DNA from: Lentisphaerota bacterium
GTDB taxonomy: Bacteria; Verrucomicrobiota; Lentisphaeria; Victivallales; Victivallaceae
Length of the DNA stretch: 64,000 bases
Direction: 5' to 3'
Assembly: GCA_015061695.1 (NCBI GenBank)
Contig: SUWA01000001.1
Coordinates: 1 to 64,000, forward strand
The position numbers and the translations under genes were made by a program. Positions 9,144-20,300 of this stretch are shown in pieces. The first letter of the stretch is position 1. The number at the start of each line of letters is the position of its first letter. A model generated the notes under the pieces. That model was not told where the DNA came from, searched no databases, and worked only from the letters and a program-made list of their open reading frames with translations.

Positions 9144-10802
9144 TTAATTTTTCAGCAACGTTCTGGCGTGCTGCCTTGCCGCGTCAGTTCCGCCCAGCAT
9201 CCGGGCGATTTCTTCCACCCGACCGGCCTCATCCAGCAGAGTAATGGCGCCAAAAACTTCCTCATTTTCAATATGTTTACTTACGGCGTAATGGTATTCA
9301 GCCTGTGCTGCCACCTGCGGAAGATGCGATATACACAACAACTGCCGGTGCCGCGACAGCGCCAACAGCTCTTCGCCTACCCGGCTCCCGGTAGCTCCGC
9401 CGATATTGACATCGATTTCGTCAAATATCAGCACCGGAACCGCATCCGCATCGGCCAGCACCGCTTTGATCGCCAGCATGACCCGGGCGATTTCGCCGGA
9501 GCTGGCCACCAGCCGCAACGGCGCCGGAGTCAATCCGGGATTGGCCGAAAATACCATATCCACCACATCCATACCCGCCAATTCCGGATCGTGTTCAGCA
9601 AAATCAACAGAAAAAACATTATATTCAAACCCAAGCACTTTAAGTTTTGCGCTTACTGCCTGCGACAATTTTTCTGCAGCAGATTTCCGGGCCTGCGAAA
9701 GTTTTTTCCCGGCCGCGATCAAATTTTTTTCGGCCGCGGCGATCCGGTCATTGCACTCTTTTTGTTTGCGGGCAAAATCTTTATAGAGTTCCAACCTTTT
9801 TTCAGCTTCCTGCCAACGGTTGATCACACTTTCCAAACTCGGCCCGTAATGACGTTTCAGTGTATAGATAATGCTCAAGCGGTTTTCCAGCGCTGCAAAG
9901 GCTTCTTCGTCCAGCTCGATCCGGCCGGAATAAATCTCCAGTTCCGAAGCCAGGTTTTCTATACTTTCGCGGATCAGTTCCAGATCGGTCAGGAATTTTT
10001 CGGCCTCATTGCCGCCCAGCCGGGGCAGTTCCGACAACTCCCGGTAGATGCCGGAAAGATTGTCGATCAGCGAGTTGTCGCTCTCGTTCAATGCAGTTAC
10101 CGAATTACGGACGATCTGCAATATTTCGTGGGCATTGGCGGCCGTTTTGTGGCGCACGGCCAGTTCTTCATCTTCGTTGGGCTGCGGATTGACCGCAGAA
10201 ATTTCGTCCACGATCCCCCGCAATGTTTCGGCCTCGTCCGCGCTGGGCAGACCGCTTAAAAGCTCTTCGCACTCCTTTTTCAATGCCTTGAGTGCGTGAT
10301 AATGCGCCTGATATTCATCGCGCAGATTTTTCAAATTACCAAACCGGTCCAGCAGTTCCAACTGCCGGGAACGGTGCATAAGTGTATGATGCTCGTTGGC
10401 ACTGTGTACATCAATAAGCAGATCGCCGATTTTCTTCAGCGTGGCAATGTTCACCGGCGAATCGTTCAAAAAATTACGGTTGCCGCTGGCAGTAAAAGTC
10501 CGCCGCAGCTGGATCGGCACCATCGGTGCATCTTCAAACTCAATACCGGATTTTTCCAATTCTGCGATCACCTCCGGATTGCGCCGGGCATCGACCAATA
10601 TCTCGGCGGCCAGCTCGCAGCGCGAACACCCTGCCCGCAACAGATTTTTGTCGGCCCGCCGGCCGGTCAGCAGCGCCACGGTGTTCAACAGCACGGTTTT
10701 GCCGGAACCGCTTTCGCCGGTAACGACATTGAATCCGCCGGAAAACTCGACTTCGGCATTGGCAATCAAAGCCAGATTTTTGATTTTCAGGTAATTGAGC
10801 AT
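9144..10802 (-). CDS. recN: DNA repair protein RecN
   Basis: MLNYLKIKNLALIANAEVEFSGGFNVVTGESGSGKTVLLN Walker A, coiled coil, LIFDEIDVNIGG Walker B. Confidence 0.95.
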   Translation of the reverse strand: MLNYLKIKNLALIANAEVEFSGGFNVVTGESGSGKTVLLNTVALLTGRRADKNLLRAGCSRCELAAEILVDARRNPEVIAELEKSGIEFEDAPMVPIQLRRTFTASGNRNFLNDSPVNIATLKKIGDLLIDVHSANEHHTLMHRSRQLELLDRFGNLKNLRDEYQAHYHALKALKKECEELLSGLPSADEAETLRGIVDEISAVNPQPNEDEELAVRHKTAANAHEILQIVRNSVTALNESDNSLIDNLSGIYRELSELPRLGGNEAEKFLTDLELIRESIENLASELEIYSGRIELDEEAFAALENRLSIIYTLKRHYGPSLESVINRWQEAEKRLELYKDFARKQKECNDRIAAAEKNLIAAGKKLSQARKSAAEKLSQAVSAKLKVLGFEYNVFSVDFAEHDPELAGMDVVDMVFSANPGLTPAPLRLVASSGEIARVMLAIKAVLADADAVPVLIFDEIDVNIGGATGSRVGEELLALSRHRQLLCISHLPQVAAQAEYHYAVSKHIENEEVFGAITLLDEAGRVEEIARMLGGTDAARQHARTLLKN

Positions 10803-10824
10803 AGTTGATCCATAAAAGAAAAAA

Positions 10825-10855
10825 GCGGAAACGGCTTATTAAAAACCGTTTCCGC
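10825..10855 (-). terminator. Terminator downstream of argC
   Basis: GCGGAAACGG/CCGTTTCCGC 10-bp stem followed by a T-run on the minus strand. Confidence 0.75.
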
Positions 10856-10863
10856 AGCAAATC

Positions 10864-11895
10864 TTAAAGCAGACCCGCGTTTTCCGGCAACCCCAGCCGG
10901 ATATTCATGCACTGGATAGCCTGACCGGATGCACCTTTGGTCAGATTGTCAATGCAAGATGTAACGATCAGCTTGTTGGTGCGCGGATCGATATTATAAC
11001 CGATCTGGCAGCAGTTGCTCATGGTAACATACTTGACATCAGCCGTCTTTTTCGGCGGCAGCACCATGACAAACTGTTCGTTGCCGTAGGCTTCTTCGTA
11101 AGCCTTCTGTACATCTTCCAGCGTAACTCCCGGCATCAGATTATAAATGATCGTGGAGTTGATGCCGCGGTTGAACGGCGCCAGATGCGGAATAAAGTTG
11201 AGCTTCAGCTCATCGACACCGGCGGCCACGGCAAATTCCTGTTCGATTTCAGGGGTGTGGCGGTGTCCGACCACGCCGTAAGCCTTGAAACTTTCGTTAC
11301 ATTCCGGGAAAATGTATGCTTCGGCCACTTTGCGGCCCGCGCCGCTGACCCCGGAGGCACTGCAAATAATGATTCCTTCGGTGCTGACCAGTTTGCGCTC
11401 CAGCAACGGCGCCGACGGCAGAATACTGCTGGTCGGATAGCAACCGGCACAAGCCACCAGATTGGCACTCTTGAGCTGTTCGCGATAGCGTTCGGGCTGA
11501 CCGTAGACCGCCTGCTTGAGCAGTTCCGGCGACGGGTGCGGCGCACCGTAGTATTCTTCGTACTTGGCAGTACTGCGCAAACGGAAGTCCGCGGAAATAT
11601 CAATGACGATCAAACCGGCTTCCAGCAGCGGAATGGCGTATTCAGTAGCCAAACCGTGCGGCAGCGCCAGAAACGCCACCTGGGCCAGTTTTGCCAGTTC
11701 ACTTACATCCGGATTGCAGAACTTGAGCGTACTTTTGGCAAATCTCGGATAAACTTCGCCAATACTTTTGCCGGCATTGGCCCGCGAGGTGATCGCGGTC
11801 AACTCAACATTGGGGTGCTTGAGCAGCAAACGCACCAGCTCTTCGCCGGAGTAACCGGAAGCACCAACGACTGCAACTTTAACTTTTTCAGCCAT
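10864..11895 (-). CDS. argC: N-acetyl-gamma-glutamyl-phosphate reductase
   Basis: VAVVGASGYSGEELVRLLLKHPNVEL and ACAGCYPTSSILPSAPLL active-site Cys motif. Confidence 0.95.
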   Translation of the reverse strand: MAEKVKVAVVGASGYSGEELVRLLLKHPNVELTAITSRANAGKSIGEVYPRFAKSTLKFCNPDVSELAKLAQVAFLALPHGLATEYAIPLLEAGLIVIDISADFRLRSTAKYEEYYGAPHPSPELLKQAVYGQPERYREQLKSANLVACAGCYPTSSILPSAPLLERKLVSTEGIIICSASGVSGAGRKVAEAYIFPECNESFKAYGVVGHRHTPEIEQEFAVAAGVDELKLNFIPHLAPFNRGINSTIIYNLMPGVTLEDVQKAYEEAYGNEQFVMVLPPKKTADVKYVTMSNCCQIGYNIDPRTNKLIVTSCIDNLTKGASGQAIQCMNIRLGLPENAGLL

Positions 11896-11951
11896 TTACA
11901 ACACAACTTTCCATTAAATACCGGGCTTTTATTGCCCGGAAAACACAAAAA

Positions 11952-11979
11952 ATGGGGACCGATTTGAGTCGGACCCCAT
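11952..11979 (-). terminator. Terminator downstream of rplM-rpsI
   Basis: ATGGGGACCGA/TCGGACCCCAT near-perfect stem followed by a T-run on the minus strand. Confidence 0.75.
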
Positions 11980-12008
11980 AGAAAGAATTTTCCAGTCGAA
12001 AAAAACTT

Positions 12009-12404
<396 letters not shown>

Positions 12405-12416
12405 GATTTCTTCTCC

Positions 12417-12848
12417 TTACTTGACGGTGATCTTGCGGGGGTTCTGCGCAGCGTGCGGGTGTTCCGCACCGGCATAAACCTTGAGTTTGGCAAACTGCTG
12501 ACGGCCCAGACGGCCGTGCGGCATCATGCCCCAAACCGCCGATTTGATCAAACGGGCCGGATCCTTTTCGCGGATCTCTTTAGCGGTGTATTCCTTGCGG
12601 CCGCTGCGGTAGCCAGTGTAATCGACGTAGGTCTTGTTTTCGTTCTTGCTGCCGGTAAAGACAGCCTTTTCGGCATTGACCACGATGACGAAAGCACCGG
12701 TATCAATGTGCGGAGTGAAGGTCGGTTTGTCCTTGCCGCGCAGAGCGTTGGCGATCATGACCGCCAGACGGCCCACGGGGGCTTCAGAAGCGTCGAACAG
12801 GATGTATTCACGCTGGACTTCTCCGACTTTTGCCAGATAAGTTTTCAT
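12417..12848 (-). CDS. rplM: 50S ribosomal protein L13
   Basis: VDASEAPVGRLA-type N-terminus, WGMMPHGRLGRQQFAKLKVYAGAEHPHAAQNP. Confidence 0.97.
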   Translation of the reverse strand: MKTYLAKVGEVQREYILFDASEAPVGRLAVMIANALRGKDKPTFTPHIDTGAFVIVVNAEKAVFTGSKNENKTYVDYTGYRSGRKEYTAKEIREKDPARLIKSAVWGMMPHGRLGRQQFAKLKVYAGAEHPHAAQNPRKITVK

Positions 12849-13013
12849 TCTTGTTCTTCTTTTGGTTAATGAATACTGGTTGATTGCTTATTACCTGTCA
12901 CTTCAACTTACGCATTGCACTGCCGATCGGGTTGGGCGCACAACACTCCGTTAAAATCCAAGTTCGATTAATTTATCACAATTTTAAGATTTTACAAGTC
13001 GTAAACTCTTCTT

Positions 13014-14009
13014 TTACATAAATTTTTTCAATAATTCTTCATATTTCAACGGTGAAAGCATTTTCGGCGGAATATCCAGAATCGTTTTGGCGCCAATATC
13101 GCCATTTTTATTCATGCGCACTGCGGCCCGGGCGTGGGCCACCAGCACATTGGCCGTAGCTTCCGGGTTGGAACCCCATTTGCAGCGGTATTCGACCGTA
13201 GCCGGATTGCCGTTGCCGGTGGTCGCAGCAGCCACCACGCAGCCATCGTGCGGAAAACCGCTGTATTTGCTGTTGAGTTCTTCCTGACTTACAAAATTCA
13301 CGGTCGTTTTGTAAGGAGCAAAGTAGCCGGGCATCGCCTTGATCTCGGCTTCGATAGCGGCGGCATCAGCTCCTTCTTCAAGCACCACAAAGCACTCTCT
13401 GGTGTGCATATCGCCGGCATCAAATGCCGGATTTTCGCCTTTGCGTACTTTATCAATAGATTCAGTTACCGCGTGAGTGAACTGCCGGGCATCGGCCACG
13501 CCTTTGATCGTGCGCAGCGCATCGCTGTGGCCCATGCTCAAGCCGCCGGCCGGAGAAAGTCCGTAAAAGCCGTAAGAACGCGCTCCGGGCAGAAATGCGT
13601 TGGCCAGAGTCCGTTCCAGCGAAAAGATCCCCGGATCCCAACCGGTGGAAATCACCGCCGTATGGCCGGAGGCTTTAGCCGCCGCATCCATTGCTGCATG
13701 ATACTGCGGTATGCAGCTGTGGTTATCAAAACTGTCTACAGTGTTGAGGTATTTTACCAATTCCGGCCCCTGCTGCGGCAAATCGTTTTTGCTGCCGCCG
13801 CACAAGATGGCCACATCGGGCGAAAGTTTCATAAATTCAGCCGGATCGTTGATCGACACCACCGGCAGATCACTTACGCTCTTTTTGACCCGTTCCACCG
13901 AACGGGTGGCAATACCAACGACTTCCATATCCTCCTGGTTGGCCAGCGACAGCAGAACACCGCGGCCGACATTGCCGTAACCAACGACCAGAACTCTGAT
14001 TTTTTCCAT
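13014..14009 (-). CDS. ddh: meso-Diaminopimelate D-dehydrogenase
   Basis: 331 aa; IRVLVVGYGNVGRGVLLSL, AVISTGWDPGIFSLERTLANAFLPGARSYGFYGLSPAGGLSMGHSDALR typical of Ddh. Confidence 0.92.
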   Translation of the reverse strand: MEKIRVLVVGYGNVGRGVLLSLANQEDMEVVGIATRSVERVKKSVSDLPVVSINDPAEFMKLSPDVAILCGGSKNDLPQQGPELVKYLNTVDSFDNHSCIPQYHAAMDAAAKASGHTAVISTGWDPGIFSLERTLANAFLPGARSYGFYGLSPAGGLSMGHSDALRTIKGVADARQFTHAVTESIDKVRKGENPAFDAGDMHTRECFVVLEEGADAAAIEAEIKAMPGYFAPYKTTVNFVSQEELNSKYSGFPHDGCVVAAATTGNGNPATVEYRCKWGSNPEATANVLVAHARAAVRMNKNGDIGAKTILDIPPKMLSPLKYEELLKKFM

Positions 14010-14131
14010 AAAAAACCTCTTGTGTGAAAATTATATGTTTAAATAATATAATTTAACAAAACATTCTTTACAAGAGGCAGAAAAAATTTTTAAGATTTTT
14101 TTTCAGCAGTTACCCGCAACTCGTCGCCTGA

Positions 14132-14995
14132 TCATCTGCGGCGCGGCACATACTGACTGCCGGAATTACCGCTGGAGCGCTCCACGGCACTGATATCGTC
14201 TTCATCGCCGCTTGAGCTGTTTTTCTTATTGTTGGCAACCGCCTGCCGCCGGGCTTCCACCAGCGAACTGACTTGCTTTTCCAACTCTTTACTTACCGCA
14301 GTTTGCTCTGCCAGGCGGCTTTCGAGCTTGCGCAATGTTTCGCCCTGAACCGTCAACTGCTTCTGCAAAGAATCATTCTGCAGTTTTTTATCAACTTCTC
14401 CGCTCCAGCGATCCACCCAAATGAACTTTTCTTCCACCGCACCAACTCTTTTATCCTGCCGGGCGATCAGGCGTTCCTGCTGTTCCAGTTTGCCCTGCAG
14501 AGAAGTATTTTCGCTTCTCATTGCCCGCAAACGCGCACTTACATCATTCAAACGCGAATTGCACACCAGCAGCAGAATGATCAAAAATACACACATCAAT
14601 AATGCGGCCACAATGCCGATACGTTCCAAACTGCCGGCCTTGAATGCCGTGCGGGAATAAGTTGGCATCTCTTCTTCCGGAAAAGCCGCAGCGATTTTTT
14701 CATCCAAACTTTTATCATTTGTGTTCTCATTCTCCGGATCGGCCGCCGGCAATTTAACTTCAGACTCATCGGTCTTCCCGACCGGACTGTCTGCCGGAGC
14801 AGCATTATTTTCTTCAGTTGCCCCGGTTGAATCATCAGCTGCGTGTTCAACGCGCTTATACTTTACCTCTTTGACCGTTTTGGCGTTCAAGCCCAAAAAG
14901 AAAGTTTTACACTCTGTACAGCGGAAATGGCGATCAAGCATACTGGAATCAACATCGTAGTGCTGTCCGCACTGGGGGCATTCTATTTTCATCAA
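14132..14995 (-). CDS. Zinc-ribbon, single-TM, coiled-coil hypothetical protein
   Basis: N-terminal CPQCGQHYDVDSSMLDRHFRCTECKTFF ribbon (MJ0042-like), TM IGIVAALLMCVFLIILLLVC, then Glu/Gln/Arg-rich coiled coil. Confidence 0.75.
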   Translation of the reverse strand: MMKIECPQCGQHYDVDSSMLDRHFRCTECKTFFLGLNAKTVKEVKYKRVEHAADDSTGATEENNAAPADSPVGKTDESEVKLPAADPENENTNDKSLDEKIAAAFPEEEMPTYSRTAFKAGSLERIGIVAALLMCVFLIILLLVCNSRLNDVSARLRAMRSENTSLQGKLEQQERLIARQDKRVGAVEEKFIWVDRWSGEVDKKLQNDSLQKQLTVQGETLRKLESRLAEQTAVSKELEKQVSSLVEARRQAVANNKKNSSSGDEDDISAVERSSGNSGSQYVPRRR

Positions 14996-15215
14996 TCTAC
15001 TCCGTATTTGGTCAATAAATTACACAAGATCAAATCTTACCAGAGGGTAAAAAAAATCGGAACCGAATCCCTCATTTGGACTAATTTAATATCTAAAATA
15101 AAAAATAGCAAGCAAATTCATTCAAAAAAGTGCAATTTTTTCCGCTAAAAATCCTGAAAAATACATTCTTTCGTCAAAATAGTGTGATTCTGTTGGAAAA
15201 TTTTGCAAAAAAGAT

Positions 15216-15243
15216 TTGACAAATCCATTAACCTTGCTATATT
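15216..15243 (+). promoter_or_regulatory. Sigma70-like promoter of the acidic zinc-ribbon gene
   Basis: TTGACA-16 nt-TATATT. Confidence 0.7.
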
Positions 15244-15296
15244 GCACAAAGATCAACAGTCAGTTTAATGCTGTAAAACAATCAGGAGAAAAGTAT

Positions 15297-15584
15297 ATGA
15301 CGATTTGCCGTTATTGCATGGCTGAAGTCAGTGAGCGCGAAATTGAAGCCGAAGACGGATGCTGTCCGGAGTGCGGAGCGTTGCTTTCCGCCGGCGGCGG
15401 ATATTTGGGCGACGAAGAAGGCTACGATGATCTGGACGAACTGGTAGATGACGAATACGGTTATCTCGATGAAGACGACGAAGATTACGACGATGACGCC
15501 TACGACGATGATGCGTTCTACGAAGATGACGATGACTTCGACGACTTTGATGACGATTTGGATGAAGAAGACGACGATTTCTGA
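15297..15584 (+). CDS. Small zinc-ribbon protein with Asp/Glu-rich C-terminal tail
   Basis: ATG at 15297 after AGGAGA; MTICRYCMAEVSEREIEAEDGCCPECGALL then a long tail of D/E with spaced F/Y. Confidence 0.8.
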   Translation: MTICRYCMAEVSEREIEAEDGCCPECGALLSAGGGYLGDEEGYDDLDELVDDEYGYLDEDDEDYDDDAYDDDAFYEDDDDFDDFDDDLDEEDDDF

Positions 15585-15632
15585 TCGTTAAAATCCGCCA
15601 TCAAAGCTCAAAACATTTTGGGTTGATACGAA

Positions 15633-15673
15633 CCGGGCTGCTGCAGAACTTACAAGTTTCTGCAGCAGCCCGG
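15633..15673. terminator. Strong stem-loop terminator
   Basis: CCGGGCTGCTGCAGA/TCTGCAGCAGCCCGG 15-bp stem, 11-nt loop. Confidence 0.8.
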
Positions 15674-15681
15674 AATGTTTT

Positions 15682-15864
15682 TCAGTTGGCGGCGCCACGA
15701 TGAGAGATCGGACTTATCAGACGAATCGGACAAGCGCCCCGGGATTCCCGGCAGCCGCCTGCCATCAACTCACGGGCGGCAAGTTCACGCAACCACCACG
15801 GCACAACGACCGTCGGATAGCCGCCATCTTTAATGACGGCTGAATCAGGTTGTGTATCGGTCAT
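15682..15864 (-). CDS. Possible small protein (60 aa), uncertain
   Basis: GC-rich ORF with coding-like composition in an AT-rich intergenic region; no clear RBS; MTDTQPDSAVIKDGGYPTVVVPWWLRELAARELMAGGCRESRGACPIRLISPISHRGAAN. Confidence 0.3.
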   Translation of the reverse strand: MTDTQPDSAVIKDGGYPTVVVPWWLRELAARELMAGGCRESRGACPIRLISPISHRGAAN

Positions 15865-16181
15865 AGTTCTGCCGGTATCCGGTTGAAATCCGGAAAATCT
15901 TGCATCGCCCCGTCATTTCCGGAAAATCAATATTTTTTTCATTGTTACAATGCAATTGTTTTCAAATCACCAGTAGTATTTATCAACACTCCCTGAAGAT
16001 CGACTGGCAATATGATTATTTTCAGTATAAAATCCGACTTTAATTTCTATTTTACCGGTTGTTTTTTTTATTATTCAAATATAGTCTGTAAAAACTTTTT
16101 TTAATTTTTTTCAAGTTGTAACTTATGCTTAAAAACCTGTATTTACAACTTTTTGCAAACACGAGTATACTCTATAAGCAC

Positions 16182-16210
16182 TTGACAATCATATATTTCC
16201 GTGCTATATT
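16182..16210 (+). promoter_or_regulatory. Sigma70-like promoter of the RND efflux operon
   Basis: TTGACA-17 nt-TATATT upstream of an AGGAGGG RBS. Confidence 0.8.
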
Positions 16211-16251
16211 AAACAATATTTCTTTAATAATAAACCATACAGGAGGGTGTA

Positions 16252-17376
16252 ATGAAAAGAGTTATCACGTTGATAGCATCCGGCTTGATTTTGAGCCAAA
16301 CTATTGTAATTTCAATGGCTTCCGACGCCGGAAACAGGCCGGCTCCGGCGGTGGTGGTCGAAAAAGCGGCCACTTTTTCAGAGAGTTCGCACCGGCGATA
16401 TATCGGCTCGGTTGAGGCGGTAAACAGCGTAAACATCATGCCGCGTGTATCCGGAACCCTGATAAAAACCCATTTTACCGAAGGCGCCATGGTCAAAGCC
16501 GGTGATTTTTTGTATGAAATAGAAGATACCACTTACCGGGCCGCCGTAGATATACTGAAAGCCCAGATCGAAGCGCAGGAAGCCACTATAAAATTTGCAG
16601 AATCAGAATATCAGCGCAAAAACAAATTGCTGCAGAGCAACGTAGTGGCCATTGCCGCCCAGGAGCAGGCGCTTATGGAGATCAAAGTGGCCAAGGCCAA
16701 TAAAAAACGTCTTGAAGCCTCGCTGCGCGATGCCGAAAACACCCTCTCTTATACCCGGATAACCGCTCCGGTATCCGGCATAATCGGCAAAAGCCGTTTT
16801 TCGGAGGGCAACCTTATCACCCCGCAAAGCGGTATGCTGGTCGATATCCAGCAGATTTCACCTATTTATGTCAAGTTCAGTATCAGCGAACGCGCTCTGC
16901 GACGGGATTTCGGCGGGCTTGCCAACATCCAAAAACAGGCTGCGGTTCAAGTCAAACTGGCCGATGGTACTGTAGCCGGAGAAATCGCCCGGGTAACACT
17001 GGTCAACAACAAAATCAACACCAAAAGCAACACCATTACCATGTGGGCCACTTTCCCCAACCGCAAACACGATCTGCTGCCAGGCAGTTTTGTTACGGTT
17101 TTGTTAAGCAGCGAAGCTCAAAATGCTGAAGGTAAAGTAACGGTTATGCCCTCGGCTTTATTGATGGAAAACGACGGCTGCAGCGTGTATGTGCTGGATC
17201 AGAATAATGTTGCCGAAAAGCGCAAAGTCAAACTCGGCGCCACCATCAACGGCCGTCAGGTCATTCTTGAAGGCGTCCGCCCCGGCGAAGTCGTGGTGGT
17301 TGACGGTACTCACAAAATTCAGCCCGGTATGCCGGTGGTTCCGGTTGACGCGGAACAGGTTTTTGCGGGGAAATAA
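16252..17376 (+). CDS. RND efflux periplasmic adaptor (MFP) subunit
   Basis: Signal peptide; RRYIGSVEAVNSVNIMPRVSGTLIKTHFTEGAMVKAGDFLYEIED and TRITAPVSGIIGKSRFSEGNLITP. Confidence 0.94.
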   Translation: MKRVITLIASGLILSQTIVISMASDAGNRPAPAVVVEKAATFSESSHRRYIGSVEAVNSVNIMPRVSGTLIKTHFTEGAMVKAGDFLYEIEDTTYRAAVDILKAQIEAQEATIKFAESEYQRKNKLLQSNVVAIAAQEQALMEIKVAKANKKRLEASLRDAENTLSYTRITAPVSGIIGKSRFSEGNLITPQSGMLVDIQQISPIYVKFSISERALRRDFGGLANIQKQAAVQVKLADGTVAGEIARVTLVNNKINTKSNTITMWATFPNRKHDLLPGSFVTVLLSSEAQNAEGKVTVMPSALLMENDGCSVYVLDQNNVAEKRKVKLGATINGRQVILEGVRPGEVVVVDGTHKIQPGMPVVPVDAEQVFAGK

Positions 17377-17379
17377 GCC

Positions 17380-20300
17380 ATGTTTGCAGCATTTTTTATT
17401 GACCGGCCCAAGTTTGCCTTTGTTATTTCGATCGTAACCGCACTGGTGGGGGCGATCTGCTTATTGCAGCTGCCGATCGCCGAATACCCGGAAATCGCGC
17501 CGCCCACGGTCAAAGTTACCGCCATGTACCCGGGCGCCACCTCGCAAGTCATCAGCGAAACCGTAGCCGGGGTCATAGAAGAACAGGTCAACGGTATCGA
17601 AGATTTGTTATATTTTAAAAGCGAGAGCGACAACAACGGCAACTACACTCTTACCTTGACTTTCAAACCCGGTGTTAACTCCGACATTGCCACGGTAAAC
17701 GTGCAAAACGCAGTTCAGCGCGCCGAAGCCCAGCTGCCGGAAACAGTCAAGCAGATCGGCATCACGACCAAAAAGCAATCCACCGACATGATCGGGGTAT
17801 ACGTTTTTCAAACAGATGGCAGCGAACTGGATCTGCTGGGATTGGCCAACTATGTGCGGATGAACGTTAAAGACACCTTTGCCCGTCTGCCGGGTATGGG
17901 GTATGTGGAAATCCTCGGCGAGCGCAACTACTGTATGCGCGTGTGGCTCGATCCGATGGAAATGGCTTCGCGCAAACTCTCGCCCGAAATGGTCATCGGC
18001 AAGATCGCCGCCCAGAATATCCCGGCCGCCGCCGGCAGTCTGGGCGCCGAAAAAGCCAATGAACACTTGCAGTTGAAAATCGACGTTACCGGCCGTTTGC
18101 GCACGGTTGAAGAATTCGGCAATATCATTATCGGCACCGGCGAACACGGCGAACAGATCAAATTAAGCGACATCGCCCGGCTGGAACTCGGCGCCGAACG
18201 TTACACCGATGAGGGGTTCTTTAACGGCAGCAATTGTATTGCCTTGGCGATTTACCGGCAGGATGGTGCCAACGCGGTCAACTTGGTAAAAGATGCCAAC
18301 CAAACGCTTGAAGAGTTGAAAAAACGCTTTCCCAAGGGGGTAAAAGCGCACCTCTCTTACGACCCGACCCATTATATTATGGTCAACGTGCAGGAAATCG
18401 CCATGACTCTGGTTATGACTCTGATATTGGTAGTAATCATTACTTACGTCTTTTTGCAGGATTGGCGGGCCACACTGGTTCCGGCACTGGCGATCCCGGT
18501 TTCGCTGCTGGGTACATTTTTCTTTATGGCCGTCTTGGGCTATTCGATCAACGTGCTGACCATGTTCGGGCTTATTCTGGTGATCGGTTCGCTGGTGGAT
18601 AATGCAATTGTGGTGGTGGAAAATACCATGCGCATCATCGAAGAAGAAAAACTCTCCCCGCGCGAAGCCACCCGCAAAAGCATGAAACAGATCACCGGCC
18701 CGGTAATGGCGGCCACACTGGTATCGGCGGCGATCTATGCCCCGATCGGTTTTTACGGCGGCATAGTGGGAACGATCTATATGCAGTTTGCAGTTACTAT
18801 GTGTATATCGCTGTGTATTTCGGCCTTCAACGCGCTGACTTTGAGTCCGGCGCTGTGCGCTCTTATCTTGCGTCCGGCCGATAAAATCAAAAAGAAAAAA
18901 TTCTTCCTGTTCCGCTGGTTTGACCGCGGCCTTGATTCCACCAAATCCAGTTTTCTGGTCTTGAGCCGGGTGATGATCCGGCGCCTGATCCTGGCGGTGG
19001 TTTTGATGCTTGCGGTGCTGGCGGCCAACTATTATCTGGGTAAAGACCTCAAAGGCGGCTTCCTGCCCGATGAGGACAAAGGCGTGCTGATGTGCGAAGT
19101 CGAACTTCCGCCCGGAGCCTCTTTGAATCGTACCATCACTGCCATGAAAGATTTCAGCGGCAAGGTCGAAGCTATCGACGGCGTGCGCGAAACGATCAGC
19201 GTAGCCGGTTTTTCCATCATGTCCGGCGCCAGCGAAAACCTCGGTTTTGCCATCGTTTCGCTGGATGACTGGAACGAACGCACCACCCCGGATAAATCCA
19301 TTGCTGCGATCCGTCAAAAGATCATGGAAGCCGGCGGCAGTGTTGCCCAGGCCGAAGTCCGCGCATTCCAACCGCCGGCGATCATGGGGCTGGGGATTAC
19401 CGGCGGGGTAACGTTTGCCTTCCGTACCTCCGGCGGCGACTCTCCGCAGCAGTTTGAACAGCAGATGGGCAAATTGCTGGGTATGCTCAACAATAAGGAA
19501 ATAATGCCGGAAGTTGCGTTTGCTTTCAGCGGATTCAATGCCCGCACACCGCAGATCTTTTTGAATACCGACCGCGGTATGGCCGATGAGCTGGGTATTT
19601 CCGCCGATCGGATCATGACTTATCTGCAGAGCAGTTTTGCCAGCTTGTACATCAATGACTTCAATATCAACGGCTACTCGTTCAAAGTAAAAGTTCAGCT
19701 CGATGGCGATGAGCGCTCCAGTTTGAACGCGCTTGAAGAATTGATGGTACAAAATGATCAGGGCGATCAAGTGCCGCTGGAAGCGTTCTGCACGCCCGAA
19801 ATCCAACTGGGCGCCCGCAAGATCGAACGTTTCAATCAAAACATGTCCGCGGCGATCACCGTGATCCCGGTTCCCGGCGCGTCCACGACTGCAATCATGG
19901 ACAAAATCGAAAAAATGGTCGAACAGGAATTCCCCAAAGAGTATAACGTAGCCTGGACCGATATGAGTTATCAGGAACGCAACAACGACGGCCGCATCCT
20001 GCTTTTGATGACTCTGGCAGTGATATTCGGCTACCTCTTCCTGGTGGCGCAATACGAGTCGTGGACCGTGCCGCTTCCGGTGATCCTCTCGGTGGCATTC
20101 GCTTCACTGGGCGGACTGGCGGCACTCTGGCTGAATAATATGCTGTTGGATATTTACGCCCAGCTCGGTTTGATCATGTTGATCGGCTTGTGCGCCAAGA
20201 GTACGATCCTGATGGTGGAATTTTCCATGCAGGAACGTTCAGCCGGTAAATCCATCGTCCGGGCCGCACTCAACGGTGCCAACTACCGTTACCGGGCAGT

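Noticed and set aside
12849-13013. Possible L13 leader RNA upstream of rplM
   Set aside because: No convincing conserved leader structure could be recognised by eye.
18163-20052. 629-aa minus-strand ORF
   Set aside because: Antisense to the RND permease; composition is His/Gln/Arg-rich shadow coding.
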